Shown: in pieces, positions 22,549 through 33,969 of the stretch
Position numbering within the stretch: the stretch's first letter is position 1
How the letters are laid out: every line of letters starts with the position of its first letter
From: Polytrichum commune
Lineage: Eukaryota > Streptophyta > Polytrichopsida > Polytrichales > Polytrichaceae
Direction: 5' to 3'
Assembly (NCBI GenBank): GCA_950295325.1
Contig: OX485804.1
Coordinates: 11,224,001 to 11,284,000, forward strand
DNA: 60,000 nt
The notes under the pieces: generated by a model
Databases searched by the model: none
Told to the model about the DNA's origin: nothing
Seen by the model: the letters and a program-made list of their open reading frames with translations, nothing else
Position numbers and translations under genes: made by a program

Positions 22549-23559
22549 GTGAGTTCAATCTCATACCTGCACACGACTGCATAGAAGTATAACAATTTTA
22601 TGATGATTTTAAAATGCTCTCTTTTTGTGATACCCTCCAAGTATCAATATATGAAAGGCACTACAATCTTGGTATTGGTTGGGTACAACTTTGATTACAT
22701 TATTGATATTGTATATTAATACCATGCATTCACCTATATATCAGTGGGACATTGAGATTTAGGTTGGCCTGCCTTTGTGTTGTAACATTGTATGATGCAG
22801 CCTCAAACATTTGAAGTGTTTCTCATCAATGCCACTGGCTTTGCTTCAGGAAGGAAATTGAGTGAAGAGTAGGACCAAGCAATCTAATCTCTTAAATGTG
22901 AGTACTGTCTTGTTGCAATTTTGCTCCATACAATTCTGTGTTTCTACATTCTGATCTTTTTATGTCTTGGTGTGTCTTAACTTAGAAATGGCTCTTTATG
23001 ACTTTTGTCAACCACTTGATAACTGATATCTTTTATTTAAATGTGAGTAATCACACCCTGCGGGTGTCTTCTGCTGTTCGGAGGGTTGTTCAGAAGGCCC
23101 GGAACTCAGTATCATCTGACTCAACATCGGACATTGGAGGTTCTTCTACAGGTACAGGTAGTGCAAATCTGTTGTGAAAGACTCTCAAGCTCTGTTATCT
23201 TTGATGAGTCCATTGCAGTAATTCTCATTATGTTCAAAACTCAAATGCCTGAAATTCTCTTATAAGGTTATGTGTCGGGCACTGTTGCCTTCCAGAGTCA
23301 AGTATGGCAACGTTACCAGTGTTGAACTGGTATCAGGTTTTATTTTAACCCCTCAGGTATGTGTAATGAGGATTCTATATATTTTTGATACTGACAAGGT
23401 ACAAGTATTTTAAGGATAATTTTTGTTTTTATATCATTCAGGTCTACATGCCATGCAAGAACCTTTAGTAATAATGATTTTGTGCAAATTTTTTTGTACG
23501 ATTGGTGTTAGCTTCATTCTTCCCTTGGAAAGTCTGGAAGCAAGTTTCACAAGCAAAAC
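22549..23559 (+). other. Stretch between the last deaminase exon and the TNPA-like gene
   Basis: Two small spliced-looking open pieces (22,801-22,868 and 23,050-23,150) match no family I know. The PCNEC exon of dCMP deaminase is absent from this stretch. It may contain the left part of a decayed CACTA element, but no terminal repeat was identified. Confidence 0.4.
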
Positions 23560-26110
23560 ATGGCGGAGGCGGTGGATACTATGATTGAGAACACACAACT
23601 TCGCAAGTCCGGTTCTTTACAAGAATGTGAAGCTAAGGACAAATGTCTTGGTGGGGTTGGCATTATCACAACAATCCACCCTACAGACACTACAGATTCT
23701 CGAAAACGTCCAAACGACTCGTCCTTTAAAAATGTAAGAATGCATTCACAATTCATCATTTGATTGACCTTGGAAGTAATGATATTCTCCTTGAATAAGC
23801 ATGTGGGTTTCTTAAAATATGTTGACTGTTTGGGTTGAAATCTCATAATCATATGTTGGGCGCGTAGGTTAATATATATTGATGGCATGTATGTGTGCAA
23901 TTGGCTTTCAAGTGATTTGTTAATCCTAGGAATCATATTTTAGACGGGTTGGTAGGATTCAAATCTGCAGGGTCCAACTGAAAGACGTGCAAGGTTCCAA
24001 GGGGCAGAAATGGGAATCCTCAACCAGGGCATGCGACACAATTTTCGCTGCAACAATAGAATGCCACAACATGGACGCAACATGGAGGGAGGAGAAGGAT
24101 GGACAAAGCCTCACCTCTCCCAAGCTCAACCTTTGCATTCAGGATGGCTGCCATCAACTCAGTGGAGCCAAGATGACAATGAGTACGATGAAGATGGGTA
24201 TGTTATAGGTGTGCATACGCATAATTGGCATGATGGGGCTTTGAATGCAGCACATTGGCAAGAAGACGGAATAACATACAATTCGCAATTTGGAGGACCT
24301 TGGAGAAGTAGGGTACCAATTGGAGGACCGAATATGCCGTGGCTGCGATATCCGATTGACCGCGGCAATATCATGCAACCTATTTACCTCGATAGGGATC
24401 GAGAAGCCTATGCAATTCAACATCCACAACGGCGGAATATGTTCGAAGATGCTGAACGTCGTGGATATGGCAGGGCACCTCATCGGTATGTCACCAACCA
24501 ACCCATTATCGCTAGCGGTCCTTCATTTTTTCCTCCATCCGCAAATATTGGGCAACAATATCCTTCAGTTTTCCCGGAGCAATTGCGAGCAACGGCACGC
24601 GGTAAGGAGTCATTCAATCGAGAGTCCTCTGTAACAGATAGCAACGCAAATGCAGAGGATACTGTACTTATAGCTAGATCCGCACAACCAACAGCATCGC
24701 CCAGGAAAAGATCCCGAAATGTGCAGTATGTTTATGATCCAGAAGAGGCTGATAGGATTGCACAGGGGGAGAAACCTCATAGAATTGAATGTGACAATAC
24801 AGGAAGACCAATTGAAGTTGGCAGAGCTGGGTCCAAGTTTTTGGAGGTCTTAAGACTGTTGTGCATAGTATTTCTGGATGTGTCGATTATTAAGGTTGGA
24901 GATCAGAATGTTGACGATTATGCCAGCCTACGCGAAGAGGTGAATTCCAAATTTGTATACATTGGCCATGAAATTTCGGATGATGGGTTTAAAAAAGCGG
25001 TATCCAAATGCATGAAGGCAGAGCGCTCACGGTTGCATAAACTATACTTGACGCGACCCGACCGTGAGTGCCCCCCAAAGGAGCAACCTGATGTGTGGGA
25101 CAGGTTGAAGACGTATTGGAATTCGCCTGAGTTTGGGAAGCTATCGAAGGTGGGTTTGGTAGCAACAAAAACCACAACAACATCTGAAGATATGTTGGTA
25201 AACACACTGAACTTGTCCGCATTATGCATTCTCATATTTATATTATAAAATTGCTAGCATTTTTTCTTATAAATCTTTCTCTTACCGCAAATTCTTATTT
25301 GCAGCTGGTTGCTCGCCTTGAAGCATTGGAAGGCATGATTACGGGATGTGGACCTTCTCGGGAGGATTTTATTGCTCTTATTTCTGAATTAACGATGCTG
25401 AATTCGAATGTAAAAGCGCTAACGGAGGTGATGGTGTCAAACTTGAAACATACACAAAATAATGTACAACCGGACTCGAAGGCAGATGGAGATAAATTCC
25501 TTGAAGCGAACACCCTGAATGGAACCACAGGACAAATCCGTCCTCTTGGCTCTCATTGCGAACCTGAAGCGGCGGAGCGCACTCACTGTTATAAGCGAGT
25601 GCAGTCTGGATCTCGCATCAAGGATGTTATTCGAGCCCGAAGCCCCCCGCATTTGGAAGCAGCTTGTAACATGACAAATCCACCACTCAAGAACACGCCT
25701 TATGTAAGACTTGCGACCCACGCGGTATCTAAACGTTGAGCTTCATGACAGGACGTTGCTCCTCCAATAATTTCAGCAATACTAATCATGGCTTGTGTTG
25801 TTATTATTTATGCACCCAGGGAACATGGACAAAAGGGGAGTTGGTGGATTTATTCCATCCTGATGAACCGGAAGAAAAAGTGGCCGAGTGCTGCATTGTT
25901 TCCGGCTATGCTGGAGAACCATTTCATGGGATGACTATTGCGCGAGGAATGTTTAAAGTTAATGTAGGCCGAATTTTGGTTCAGGATTGTCTATTGCTTG
26001 TGACTGTGGAGGACGACATGCCTCCACAGCTCACACTTTTGAATGTGAAACATGGGATGACGGTGTGGCCAGGAGACTATCTTCACCCGTACGAGAAAAG
26101 TTCAGAATAA
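23560..26110 (+). CDS. TNPA-like protein of a CACTA element (Transposase_24 type)
   Basis: Four exons fit with GT-AG borders and phase 0: 23,560-23,733, 23,971-25,149, 25,305-25,703 and 25,820-26,110, about 680 residues and uninterrupted. Exon 2 has a glycine/arginine/proline-rich region and then the conserved block of plant En/Spm accessory proteins: the segment CDNTGRPIEVGRAGSKF, a W-less middle part ending KFVYIGHEISDDGFKKAV, and RPDRECPPKEQPDVWDRLKT followed by YWNSPEFGKLSK. Exon 3 starts LVARLEALEGM, a probable coiled coil. Exon 4 encodes a compact C-terminal domain (GTWTKGELVDLFHPDEPEEK and so on, ending YEKSSE). In known CACTA elements such proteins bind subterminal repeats and assist the transposase. 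No TNP2 partner or CACTA ends were found next to it, so it is either a remnant or a domesticated copy. An upstream exon could exist. Confidence 0.75.
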
Positions 26111-26400
26111 ATAATGCGATTTTAATATTTTGAATAAGTAGTATAAGTAGACGCACAAATATAATCATGTACAAGGTGTTCATTTTGGGCACACGAACTT
26201 GGTAATAAAATATGTTGTTATTATTTCAGGAATCATTTTTGCTCTGATCTATCTTGTTTATTCCATGTTCTTACATATATTAGAAACTTCCAACTGTCCA
26301 AATGTCGAATTTCATGTTGCAGATATAGTTTAAAGCTGAGTGATGTCCATGTGACAACACATAGATAAACCTGCAATTTTGTGTGCGTTTTGACATACTG
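26111..26400. other. Non-coding spacer
   Basis: AT-rich sequence after the TNPA-like stop. It has an AATAAA-containing stretch at about 26,106-26,113 and AATAAAAT at about 26,204-26,211 that could serve 3' end formation. No gene was seen. Confidence 0.35.
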
Positions 26401-26410
26401 CACCAAGCTT

Positions 26411-26703
26411 ATGACAAAGTGGTTGGCAAAGCCATATGGGAAGTGGTTGGCTGAAGGCAGCAAAAAGCTGGAGCCAGTCAGATTCAATGCCTCCACACAT
26501 TCTAGTGCAAGTGAAGTGAGTAGCTTCTTCACCTTGTCCATTTTTTACCTTTTCAATGTTTGTCCTTATCTGTCTTGAAGGACAGTCGGTGGGCAAAGGT
26601 TGTACCATTCTTGCAGAAGTTGTTGACAGTAAAGGAGATCACCAAATGTGGATGCGGATGTCCATGCGGAGATAGAAACTGTGAAGACTGTCCCGAAGCT
26701 TGG
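26411..26703 (+). pseudogene. Unidentified two-exon fragment with a Cys-rich C-terminus
   Basis: An open stretch reading MTKWLAKPYGKWLAEGSKKL and then EPVRFNAS ends at a good donor (GAA|GTGAGT, about 26,515). The next piece, after CTTGAAG at about 26,580, continues in phase as DSRWAKVVPFLQKLLTVKEI, then TKCGCGCPCGDRNCEDCPEA, W and a stop at about 26,701-26,703. The cysteines have a CxCxCPCGxxxCxxC spacing that could bind metal. I do not recognise the family. It could be the tail of a gene carried with the flanking transposon or glucosyltransferase fragments. Confidence 0.4.
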
Positions 26704-26878
26704 TGAGGAGATGGGGTTGAAAACCAATTGATAATGAACTTGCTTGTTAATTATTTCTCTGGTCCAGAAGAGATGTTTGGGTTCTTTGGATGAGAGTCCC
26801 TTCTATATCTTTTAGTGATGGTAAGGCCTTCAAAGAGTAGTAAAGAAATGCTGACATTTTCTGAGTGATTTGTGTCAG

Positions 26879-29187
26879 TTGCATGAGGCTTGGACTGCAG
26901 ATCCTGTATGGGATGAAGTAGCGCTTGTAGAGATGCACCACATTGTGGATGCTTTCATGGCAGTTATGAGGTGTGTTAGCTTCTGAGCTTTAATTGTTTG
27001 AACGATGGTGCTCCTGTCATTTTATTTTGTCAGGAACAGGATGCAGCAGCCTTTCCTTTCTTCCTTTGTTGTGCTGGTTGTCGTGTTTAGCAAGTCTACT
27101 TCACAGTGCTAGTATCTATGTGTTGTTATCCACACATGAAGCTAAAATTCTTGTAGCTATGTTTATTATTTTCATAAGCCAATTACGGTGGTTGAGAAAA
27201 TGGAGAAGTTGAAGAAAACTTGGTTACCCACTAACATTATAGAAAGCAGGGGGTCGATTGGTGATGGCTTTGTAGCGGCAGCAAGTCATGTATAGGTCTA
27301 TGTTTTGAAGAATTAGAGCATCTTACAAGCGGGATAACAGTTTGAACCCTTGATGATTACCGTTGCCCCTACACTGCCCCTTTGGTCACCTTATTGCTTC
27401 CCAACATGTTTTTGGTGGCAGCAGTAAGTCAGCTGAAGAAGAAAATGAGGAGGTAATGTCAATACTGAAGAATCTAGAAACTGGAGACGAATACAAGAAG
27501 GAGGCCTTGGACAGCACCACATTTGTGTATAACTTGGGATTGTCAAAAATGCATCCTGCCCTCTTAATGAATGGCCTAGTTTATGGCCCTAATCAGGTAC
27601 ATCAACTCTTGCACTTGTGTAGCATTGAAAGGACTTCTCTCAGATATATAAGAAGGATCCAAAGTATTGTAAGTATAGGGCAGCAATTGTTCCTCCTCAT
27701 TTGTCAAACATGTCAAGAAATGCGGATGCTGTTCCATACTATCCTAGCGTTTGGTGGGTGCTTCTAGTAGGAATTTATGGAAGATGTCCAATGGAGGTTA
27801 AATATAGTCCACATGAAGACTGCACCAGCTATCCATTTATGTGAATGTGAGAGTTCTTGTGCTTAATAATGTGTGGTGTATTATATTTCACTATTGTAAT
27901 GAGAGGAGCCATTTTGAATAACCTCTCGATCGTCTGCTTTCAGGTCCTTGTAGCTGCAACTCAAGCGATGAATGAGGAGCTTCCTAGGTTGCAAGAAGGT
28001 GTTTACTATGGTCATATTAATCAGCGTACCGACATACTTGACAAGTTTCTTACAGAAGACGGAGAGCCATGGTATAATCCTCAGGTATGAAGTACAGCAG
28101 GTTGTGGAACATGCTGTGGTCGACTATTAAATGGTCTCTCTTGTACCACATGACTTCTATGTTCGATTTAGGTCATGGTTCGGTAATTTGTGATGGAGTA
28201 CACACCCACTAGTCGTATTGATTTCACTATTTTATATTGTTACTACAGAAAGCATCACTTATGTCTTGTTTTTGTGCTGTTCTTTACCTTGTCAACACAT
28301 ACATCATCAACATGTTGGTTGGTCATTGGTTAATATTTGTGTCTGCAGATTCATTGCATCTCTATTTCTATCCTATCTATAATTTTTATCCAGGAATAAT
28401 GACATCCATTCTTTCATCTCTTTGACCTACCTTCGTAGGTTTCATGACCTGAATCAAGGACTGCTATATATCAAGGAAGAAGTACCTCAGTCAGAATTAT
28501 AGATAACTGAGACACATGAAGTTTTGCCTGGTTTGAACTTTTTGTTTCTTGTAACAGTCTTTCAGATACAACATTTCTCAAGTACCCTCATTTCATATGC
28601 AAGTTCTCATGTATAGGAGACTTGTGCTTTTTGATCACAGTTTGTTGTGGTTGCCAAAGAGGACCGCAAATATGTGGGCCTTGCCTACCCTGTAGCCCAA
28701 AAGGATCCTGTTCTTACAAGACTGCAATACCTGCATAATCCTGGAAGTAAGCTCTCCTACTTACATAGTCAGTACCTTGCCCTTGCATGTCTCATATCTT
28801 CCTGCATTTTCAATTTTCACCATTTTATTCCTTCTTTAGTAGGTAGCATAGCCCTTATGTTCCTCTATGGATTGGGGCTCTGTTATGGAACTCAACAAAT
28901 CCAGCAACTATTTAGCCTATTCTTAGTGTATAAACTCCAAATTTTAGCCATTGCTTTGATTCTCCATTGCTGCTGATTCACCTGCCCTTAGAAATCAAGG
29001 CCTTGAGTGTGGGGAAAGAGCTAGTGCCTGTTTAGCACTAATATGGCATTGACTTACAATTTTTTGAGTCTGTGGGCTCTTTTTCTGTGCAGCCAAGGAC
29101 GAGTTGAAGCCTGTGACACACTGGTTGGCACTCGACCTTACCCAAAGCAATGGCATTCGCCTCCTTCAACAGGCTCGTCATTATCTT
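26879..29187 (+). pseudogene. UDP-glucose:glycoprotein glucosyltransferase, internal fragment
   Basis: UGGT is the endoplasmic-reticulum folding sensor that reglucosylates misfolded glycoproteins. Five in-phase exons are visible: 26,879-26,970 (ends VEMHHIVDAFMAVM), 27,422-27,596 (STTFVYNLGLSKMHPALLMN followed by GLVYG), 27,944-28,084 ([20 protein letters not shown], ending EPWYNPQ), 28,641-28,746 (ends LTRLQYLHNPG) and 29,093-29,187 (DELKPVTHWLALDL, ending QQARHYL). They give about 203 residues from the thioredoxin-like folding-sensor part. Full-length plant UGGT is about 1,600 residues. The N-terminal ~600 residues, the remaining sensor region and the catalytic glucosyltransferase domain are not seen on either side; a short exon may be missing between the third and fourth. 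The next gene (Deg) runs in the opposite direction. The reading frames are undamaged, so this is either a recent fragment or an island of a gene with huge introns. Pseudogene status is an inference. Confidence 0.75.
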
Positions 29188-29373
29188 GTAATGTCCAACT
29201 TCAATATTGTTAAAAATTATCTTGTCTTACCTGTTTCCCTTAGACCTGCTGCTGTGGTAGAGGTACTTTGGGACAACATGTATGGAGCTGCAGAATAAAA
29301 TTTTAACAACTCTAGAGGTAGAGGCATTTACAACTGTGAAGTGTGCTTGCTGTGAGTGCATCAAATGTTTATA

Positions 29374-30779
29374 TCATAACATTTTCGTACAACGTGTATC
29401 TGATACGCTTTCAAAACCCTTCGGTGCTCGCCTGAAAGGATTTGGAGTCAATGGCGGACCTTCCACAACTTTGTAGGCCGCCTTGGTATGCACAAATTGA
29501 GTTTCTCTGGGAAAGTCTTCCGTCTCCACGCTGAGAGTACTACTATTTTTGTCCATAATGGCCTCATTGTTGAAGTGGGAAATTTCAGGTTCGGAAAATT
29601 CCCTACGCAACGAATTTCCTCGTAGTAAGTGGCTCTTCAAATAGCCCTCATCTGTTTCTGGAGTTGCAACCCGGTTTGTATCGGGGCTGCAAAAACATGC
29701 ACAAAAACACTTGATATAGGTGCATTTCATAATACAAGAACTTCAAGCAACACGACAATGAAGGAAGAAGAAAACGAGAGCCACATAAAAATTCTAGGTG
29801 TCTCTCCTGGGAAATGCAAGCAACGTTCAGAACTTGACACCTGAAGAGCACCCTGAACCTCAACTCCATATATAAACGGACAATCACAATCAAGAACAAA
29901 CGATGAAGTTATCGTTCAACTCAACGGGACTTTTCGTCTGGAGTTGATCCCCTCTGATTTCCCATTGGTATTTTTGCATAAAAAATCAATAATCTCTTTC
30001 CACTTGTGGTGCATGCTCGGAGGTAGTATTTGAATTTGAATGAAGAGCAACCTATTTTGATTCATCGAGGGCCAAACTCATTTAGCACCTCTTGGCATGC
30101 TGCCAAATTGAGTTTGATCCTCAACAAACCAATGTAAGATGTTCTTCGTTCAAACCTTCACACCAATTCCAAGCATGCACTAAAAACTTATCGACCATGG
30201 CATGTCTTGTTTGCAAAACGACCAACTCCCTACCAAAAGTGTCATTGAATTAAAGAAGAACTCGAATAACCACTGTTTTCTAGACGAGTTTTCTGCTCGG
30301 ATGTGTATTGTGATTGAAAACTCTTGCAGTAGATATCTGGAGTTGCAAGCTCTCAAATCAACTATAGCATCGCGAGTTGCAGTTGCACGGACTTGTAGCA
30401 TAGCATCGTAGTCTTCTTGTCTTAAAGCACTCAAACTAGGGTTTGCAAGTGAGGCTTCCTCCTGTCTCATATGCATGATCGCTTTCTGGTCCTGCATGAG
30501 TGAGAGTTTCCAAGGCGGTCTTTTATACAGCTCTGATCCTCTAGCGAAACTGCTGTACTTGTGATGATTTTTTGAGGTTTGCGAAAGCTTAACGGGAGGC
30601 TGATGAATCGAATGCATATATTGGCTTAACCACTCTCGCTCTTTCTTATGACTCTCCAGTATTTCATGAGCTTTTCGCATCTCCTCCTCTTGTATCTCCT
30701 CATGCAATGCTTGATATCTTCTGCAACCACATAAGCATTTCAAAATATAGGTATGATTGAGAAGAATAAAAATTAACAA
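29374..30779 (-). CDS. Hypothetical protein fragments, minus strand
   Basis: Two open stretches of protein-like composition lie on the minus strand. One, at 30,740-30,300, is charged and probably helical (EEIQEEEMRKAHEILESHKK, later QDQKAIMHMRQEEASLANPS and DAIVDLRACNSRYL); it begins after a plausible acceptor, TTGCAG, near 30,721. The other, at about 29,690-29,380, reads TDEGYLKSHLLRGNSLRREF and continues to FRRAPKGFESVSDTR. They may be exons of one gene. No family was recognised, no start codon can be chosen, and expression is unknown. Confidence 0.35.
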
Positions 30780-32409
30780 GTTAATTATCTATGATTCAGA
30801 AACTTAGGATCATCAGCTCGAGAGCTACTTCGTATTAACATGGCTTCGGGTGATTGACTGCATGCTCTGTGTAGCTCTTGGAATTAGGGCTAAAATGTCA
30901 CATGCATCAGAGCACATGAATAACCTTCCATCTTCTCTTTCTTTTCTTTGCAAATTGTCAATTCGAGGTAAACTATTCTTAAGCTTACGTTTCTAAGATA
31001 CCTTTTATGGAATGTTCACACGCACCTGTATCTCAGGGTACTCATTTTGGCATTGGCCATCCTGCGGCGCTCCACACTTAATCTTAGAACTCCTACCACA
31101 CCCGCTTTTATCCGTTCACACCCCATAGCCTTGTAGTTTTCTCCTTCTCGCACTTGGTTGATTTGTTCGGGTCAGGGAGCACTATATCTGAACATCCTTA
31201 GAACTCGACGATCTTCCAGGTGCGTTATCCAGGAAGTTTCGGGAAGTATCGTCGCACATTCACTGATTCTATAGCAATCCAGGGGGGATTCTCGACCAAC
31301 GTGACTCTCTCCATTATGAAATAAGTGAGTTCACAATTTTAGAGAGTTCAACATTGACATGCATGTGCCTCCAACTGATCTCAAATAGAATGTCTTCATA
31401 TCCTTAAGATCATCAAATTCAATAGGGTTCTATTCTTGAAAATTGGCTAGTTGATGAAGCAACAAACCATAAGCCAGTCTATGATAGGTTGGAGTTTTAT
31501 TTGTGACTTGACAACCTTGACATAATCTTAAGCTTGAGCACAACGAATTAATAGATCTACATGTGCACACAGAGAAAATGCGTCAAGGCCTCAAGGATGC
31601 AATATGAGAATTTCAAAGCGTCAAGAGTTCACGCAACTTAGCATCTGGAAACTTCTTGCAGGAAATTTGTTCCAGATTTCCAAAGCTCTTTACAAGGACA
31701 AGGGTTGACGCATAGATGGAAAATGACCATATCTGCGATGATTTTTTAATATGAACATCAAGACGTATGCGATGGTAGAATACGGACACATATAGAAAGG
31801 AGCACGAAGGGATAGCTGAAGTGTGGAGAGATCCAAGCCAAACCGATTCATGCCAGGATCAGATTATCGAGTGCAAGAGATCATAACGCTTTGCGATGAT
31901 GCATTGAAAGGACTCTGCGATTTTGTCAACTTGCAACACAACATTCATAAGATGCAACAACATGACCCTAACTCTACAAAACATTGAACTCCACCGCTCT
32001 ACACAGAGATTGCGGTATGACGTGGGATGCGTGGATGTGCCAATTGGAAGCAAATCCGGTAGTGGTGACCATGTGGGTGAGTATGTATCCAAATGCCACC
32101 TCCGCAAGGGAAGCGGTCATGTTTTTGATGTGTTGTGAGCTCATATTGTGGTGTTTACTCCACGCAATGGTTGCCACTCCAACACAAACTTTGCATGCAC
32201 ATCAGTGATGTTTATTTTGATAAAAGTGAATTTTTTTATTTTGTTGTTCTTCTAAAATTGCGTTCGTGGTTGACACATTGACCAATTTGTTTAACATTTG
32301 GACACTCTCATATTTTTTTGAAGTTTTTAAAATTCTTGGGACGATTTACATAGTCCGAATTCAAGGTGGCTTGCCTATCATGGTTTGCACATTTTGACAT
32401 GAAAATTGG
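30780..32409. other. Intergenic, no gene recognised
   Basis: Short overlapping frames on both strands around 31,860-32,210 appear to be chance. The 30,800-31,320 part is less AT-rich and could contain the 5' end of the minus-strand hypothetical gene. Confidence 0.4.
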
Positions 32410-32740
32410 TGAAGTTGCTCAACTATTAAGTTGTTCCCATCTAGTGAATCACACAAGCACTTTGCTCACTTTCTAGGTGAATTTGATTGGTCAAAAGTCT
32501 TTTTCAGGAGATAAAACAAGGCTTTTTCTTGTGCATCACTTCTTTTAATTTCTACAATTTAAAAATCCAAAGAGTCATCCATGCTCATTTTCCCCTTTTG
32601 AAACCACTCATCTCTCATGTTTCAAGATCCTATGGATAAATTCCATTTTAACCTCAGAACTTGTCGATGAAAATTCCACAACCAACATAAAGTGAAATGT
32701 ACTCAAAGGGTTGGGAAGTAAAAAAGGGTAAAGCCCACCT
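32410..32740 (-). repeat. Dispersed repeat family C, copy 2, without the 430-bp insert
   Basis: The reverse complement matches the two flanks 7584-7770 and 6985-7152, joined with only about 10 extra bases where the other copy has 430. It serves as a related unoccupied site for the family B repeat. Confidence 0.75.
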
Positions 32741-33969
32741 ATAATGGATGGGACATGCATCAAAGGCACAAGATATGTATTTTCAAATCAAAACATTCAT
32801 GTTTTTACAATCGATGGCATAACTTGAGGTTGGGCACTACAATGCTTTCACCATGTATGAACAAAACCAAATAAAGGGTGTCTTGTTTACCGCAATGTGT
32901 TAACGCCACAAAACATAGTCTATTGACGATCAAAGAAGGTGCATCCGGCTTTGCAAATGTAAAAATATAAGACCAAAACTTATAAATAAACTTGTTATTC
33001 TTGTATTGCTCTCATACATATAATGGAAGATGTGGTGGTGGTGATGATGAGGCCATTGGCCCAACATTCTTCACTGTTCTTGCCAACATAAGAATTTAAA
33101 GAAATGGGCATATGCCAAGATTCCTCCCTCAAACAAACATGTGACAACAAAAAGAGGAAACAAATATGGACAGGTGGGGGGACTACAAGTTTGGTGGGTA
33201 TGGTGGGAAAACCCTAGGGTGGAGTGGCAAGCATGGAGCCAAGGTTACGATATGACATGGGCAATGGAACAAGGTAGGATAATTTGATAAAAAGAAAAGA
33301 AACATCATTTTTTCTTAATGCGCTTCATGGAGGCATGGTGGCAGGTCATGGGGGTTCCAGAGCATGGGGCATGGGCATACATGTATATGGTACATACGCA
33401 TGGGCATGGGTGTCTGGGGTTGAGTTCACCTTGGGTATTAAGCTAATTCACATGCACAAGTGTGACGGGTCCAAGCTTGCAAAGAACACGAATACACGAG
33501 TTGCCTTTAGACATGGTGCTATGTTGAGAAAACCTTGCATAGAATGGAGATATGTAAGCTAATAATATCACTAGAGTATTTTTGGAAGCCCAAATCGGAC
33601 CCATTGGACGTTTAAGAAATAGAAAACTTTCTGAGCAGTTCATGAGCCAAGGGTTTCGCAGTTGACCTGTTTGACACTATGTATTTGCCATATCCACAAC
33701 AAAATTCCCATGTTTAGCACACTAAGTTAATGTACATTAATCTCACTAGTCTCCCTCTTCAAAACCCATGAAGACCGTCAGAATGTGAGCACTCCAATTT
33801 TAAACTTTCACATTCTTGAATAACAAATCCTTGGCAGTACAACAGAATTGTCAATACCAACTGACAATGAAGTTTCAAAAACATAGAAGGTGTAGGGTGG
33901 AGCCATTCCTGAACCCTAATTTACAAAATTACAAGGTTGGAAGACGACGTTCTTCCACTAGATGGCCCG
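32741..33969. other. Non-coding DNA and probable 3' flank of the Deg gene
   Basis: No gene was recognised. A GT/GGCATGGG-rich stretch lies at about 33,340-33,420. The last few hundred bases may hold the Deg 3' UTR. Confidence 0.4.

Noticed and set aside
22659-22672. CACTACAATCTTGG as a possible CACTA terminal repeat for the TNPA-like gene
   Set aside because: No matching inverted end or 3-bp duplication was found downstream.
23441-23470. VYMPCKN after an acceptor-like CAG, as a remnant of the PCNEC exon of dCMP deaminase
   Set aside because: Only a few residues agree, the second cysteine and the surrounding motif are missing, and stops follow at once.
29340-29375. CACCECIKC reading as the missing deaminase zinc site
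   Set aside because: The Pro-Cys-x-x-Cys spacing and flanking residues do not fit, and there is no splice context.
31859-32208. Cluster of overlapping frames on both strands
   Set aside because: Similar lengths in several frames, no family resemblance and no splice support suggest chance.
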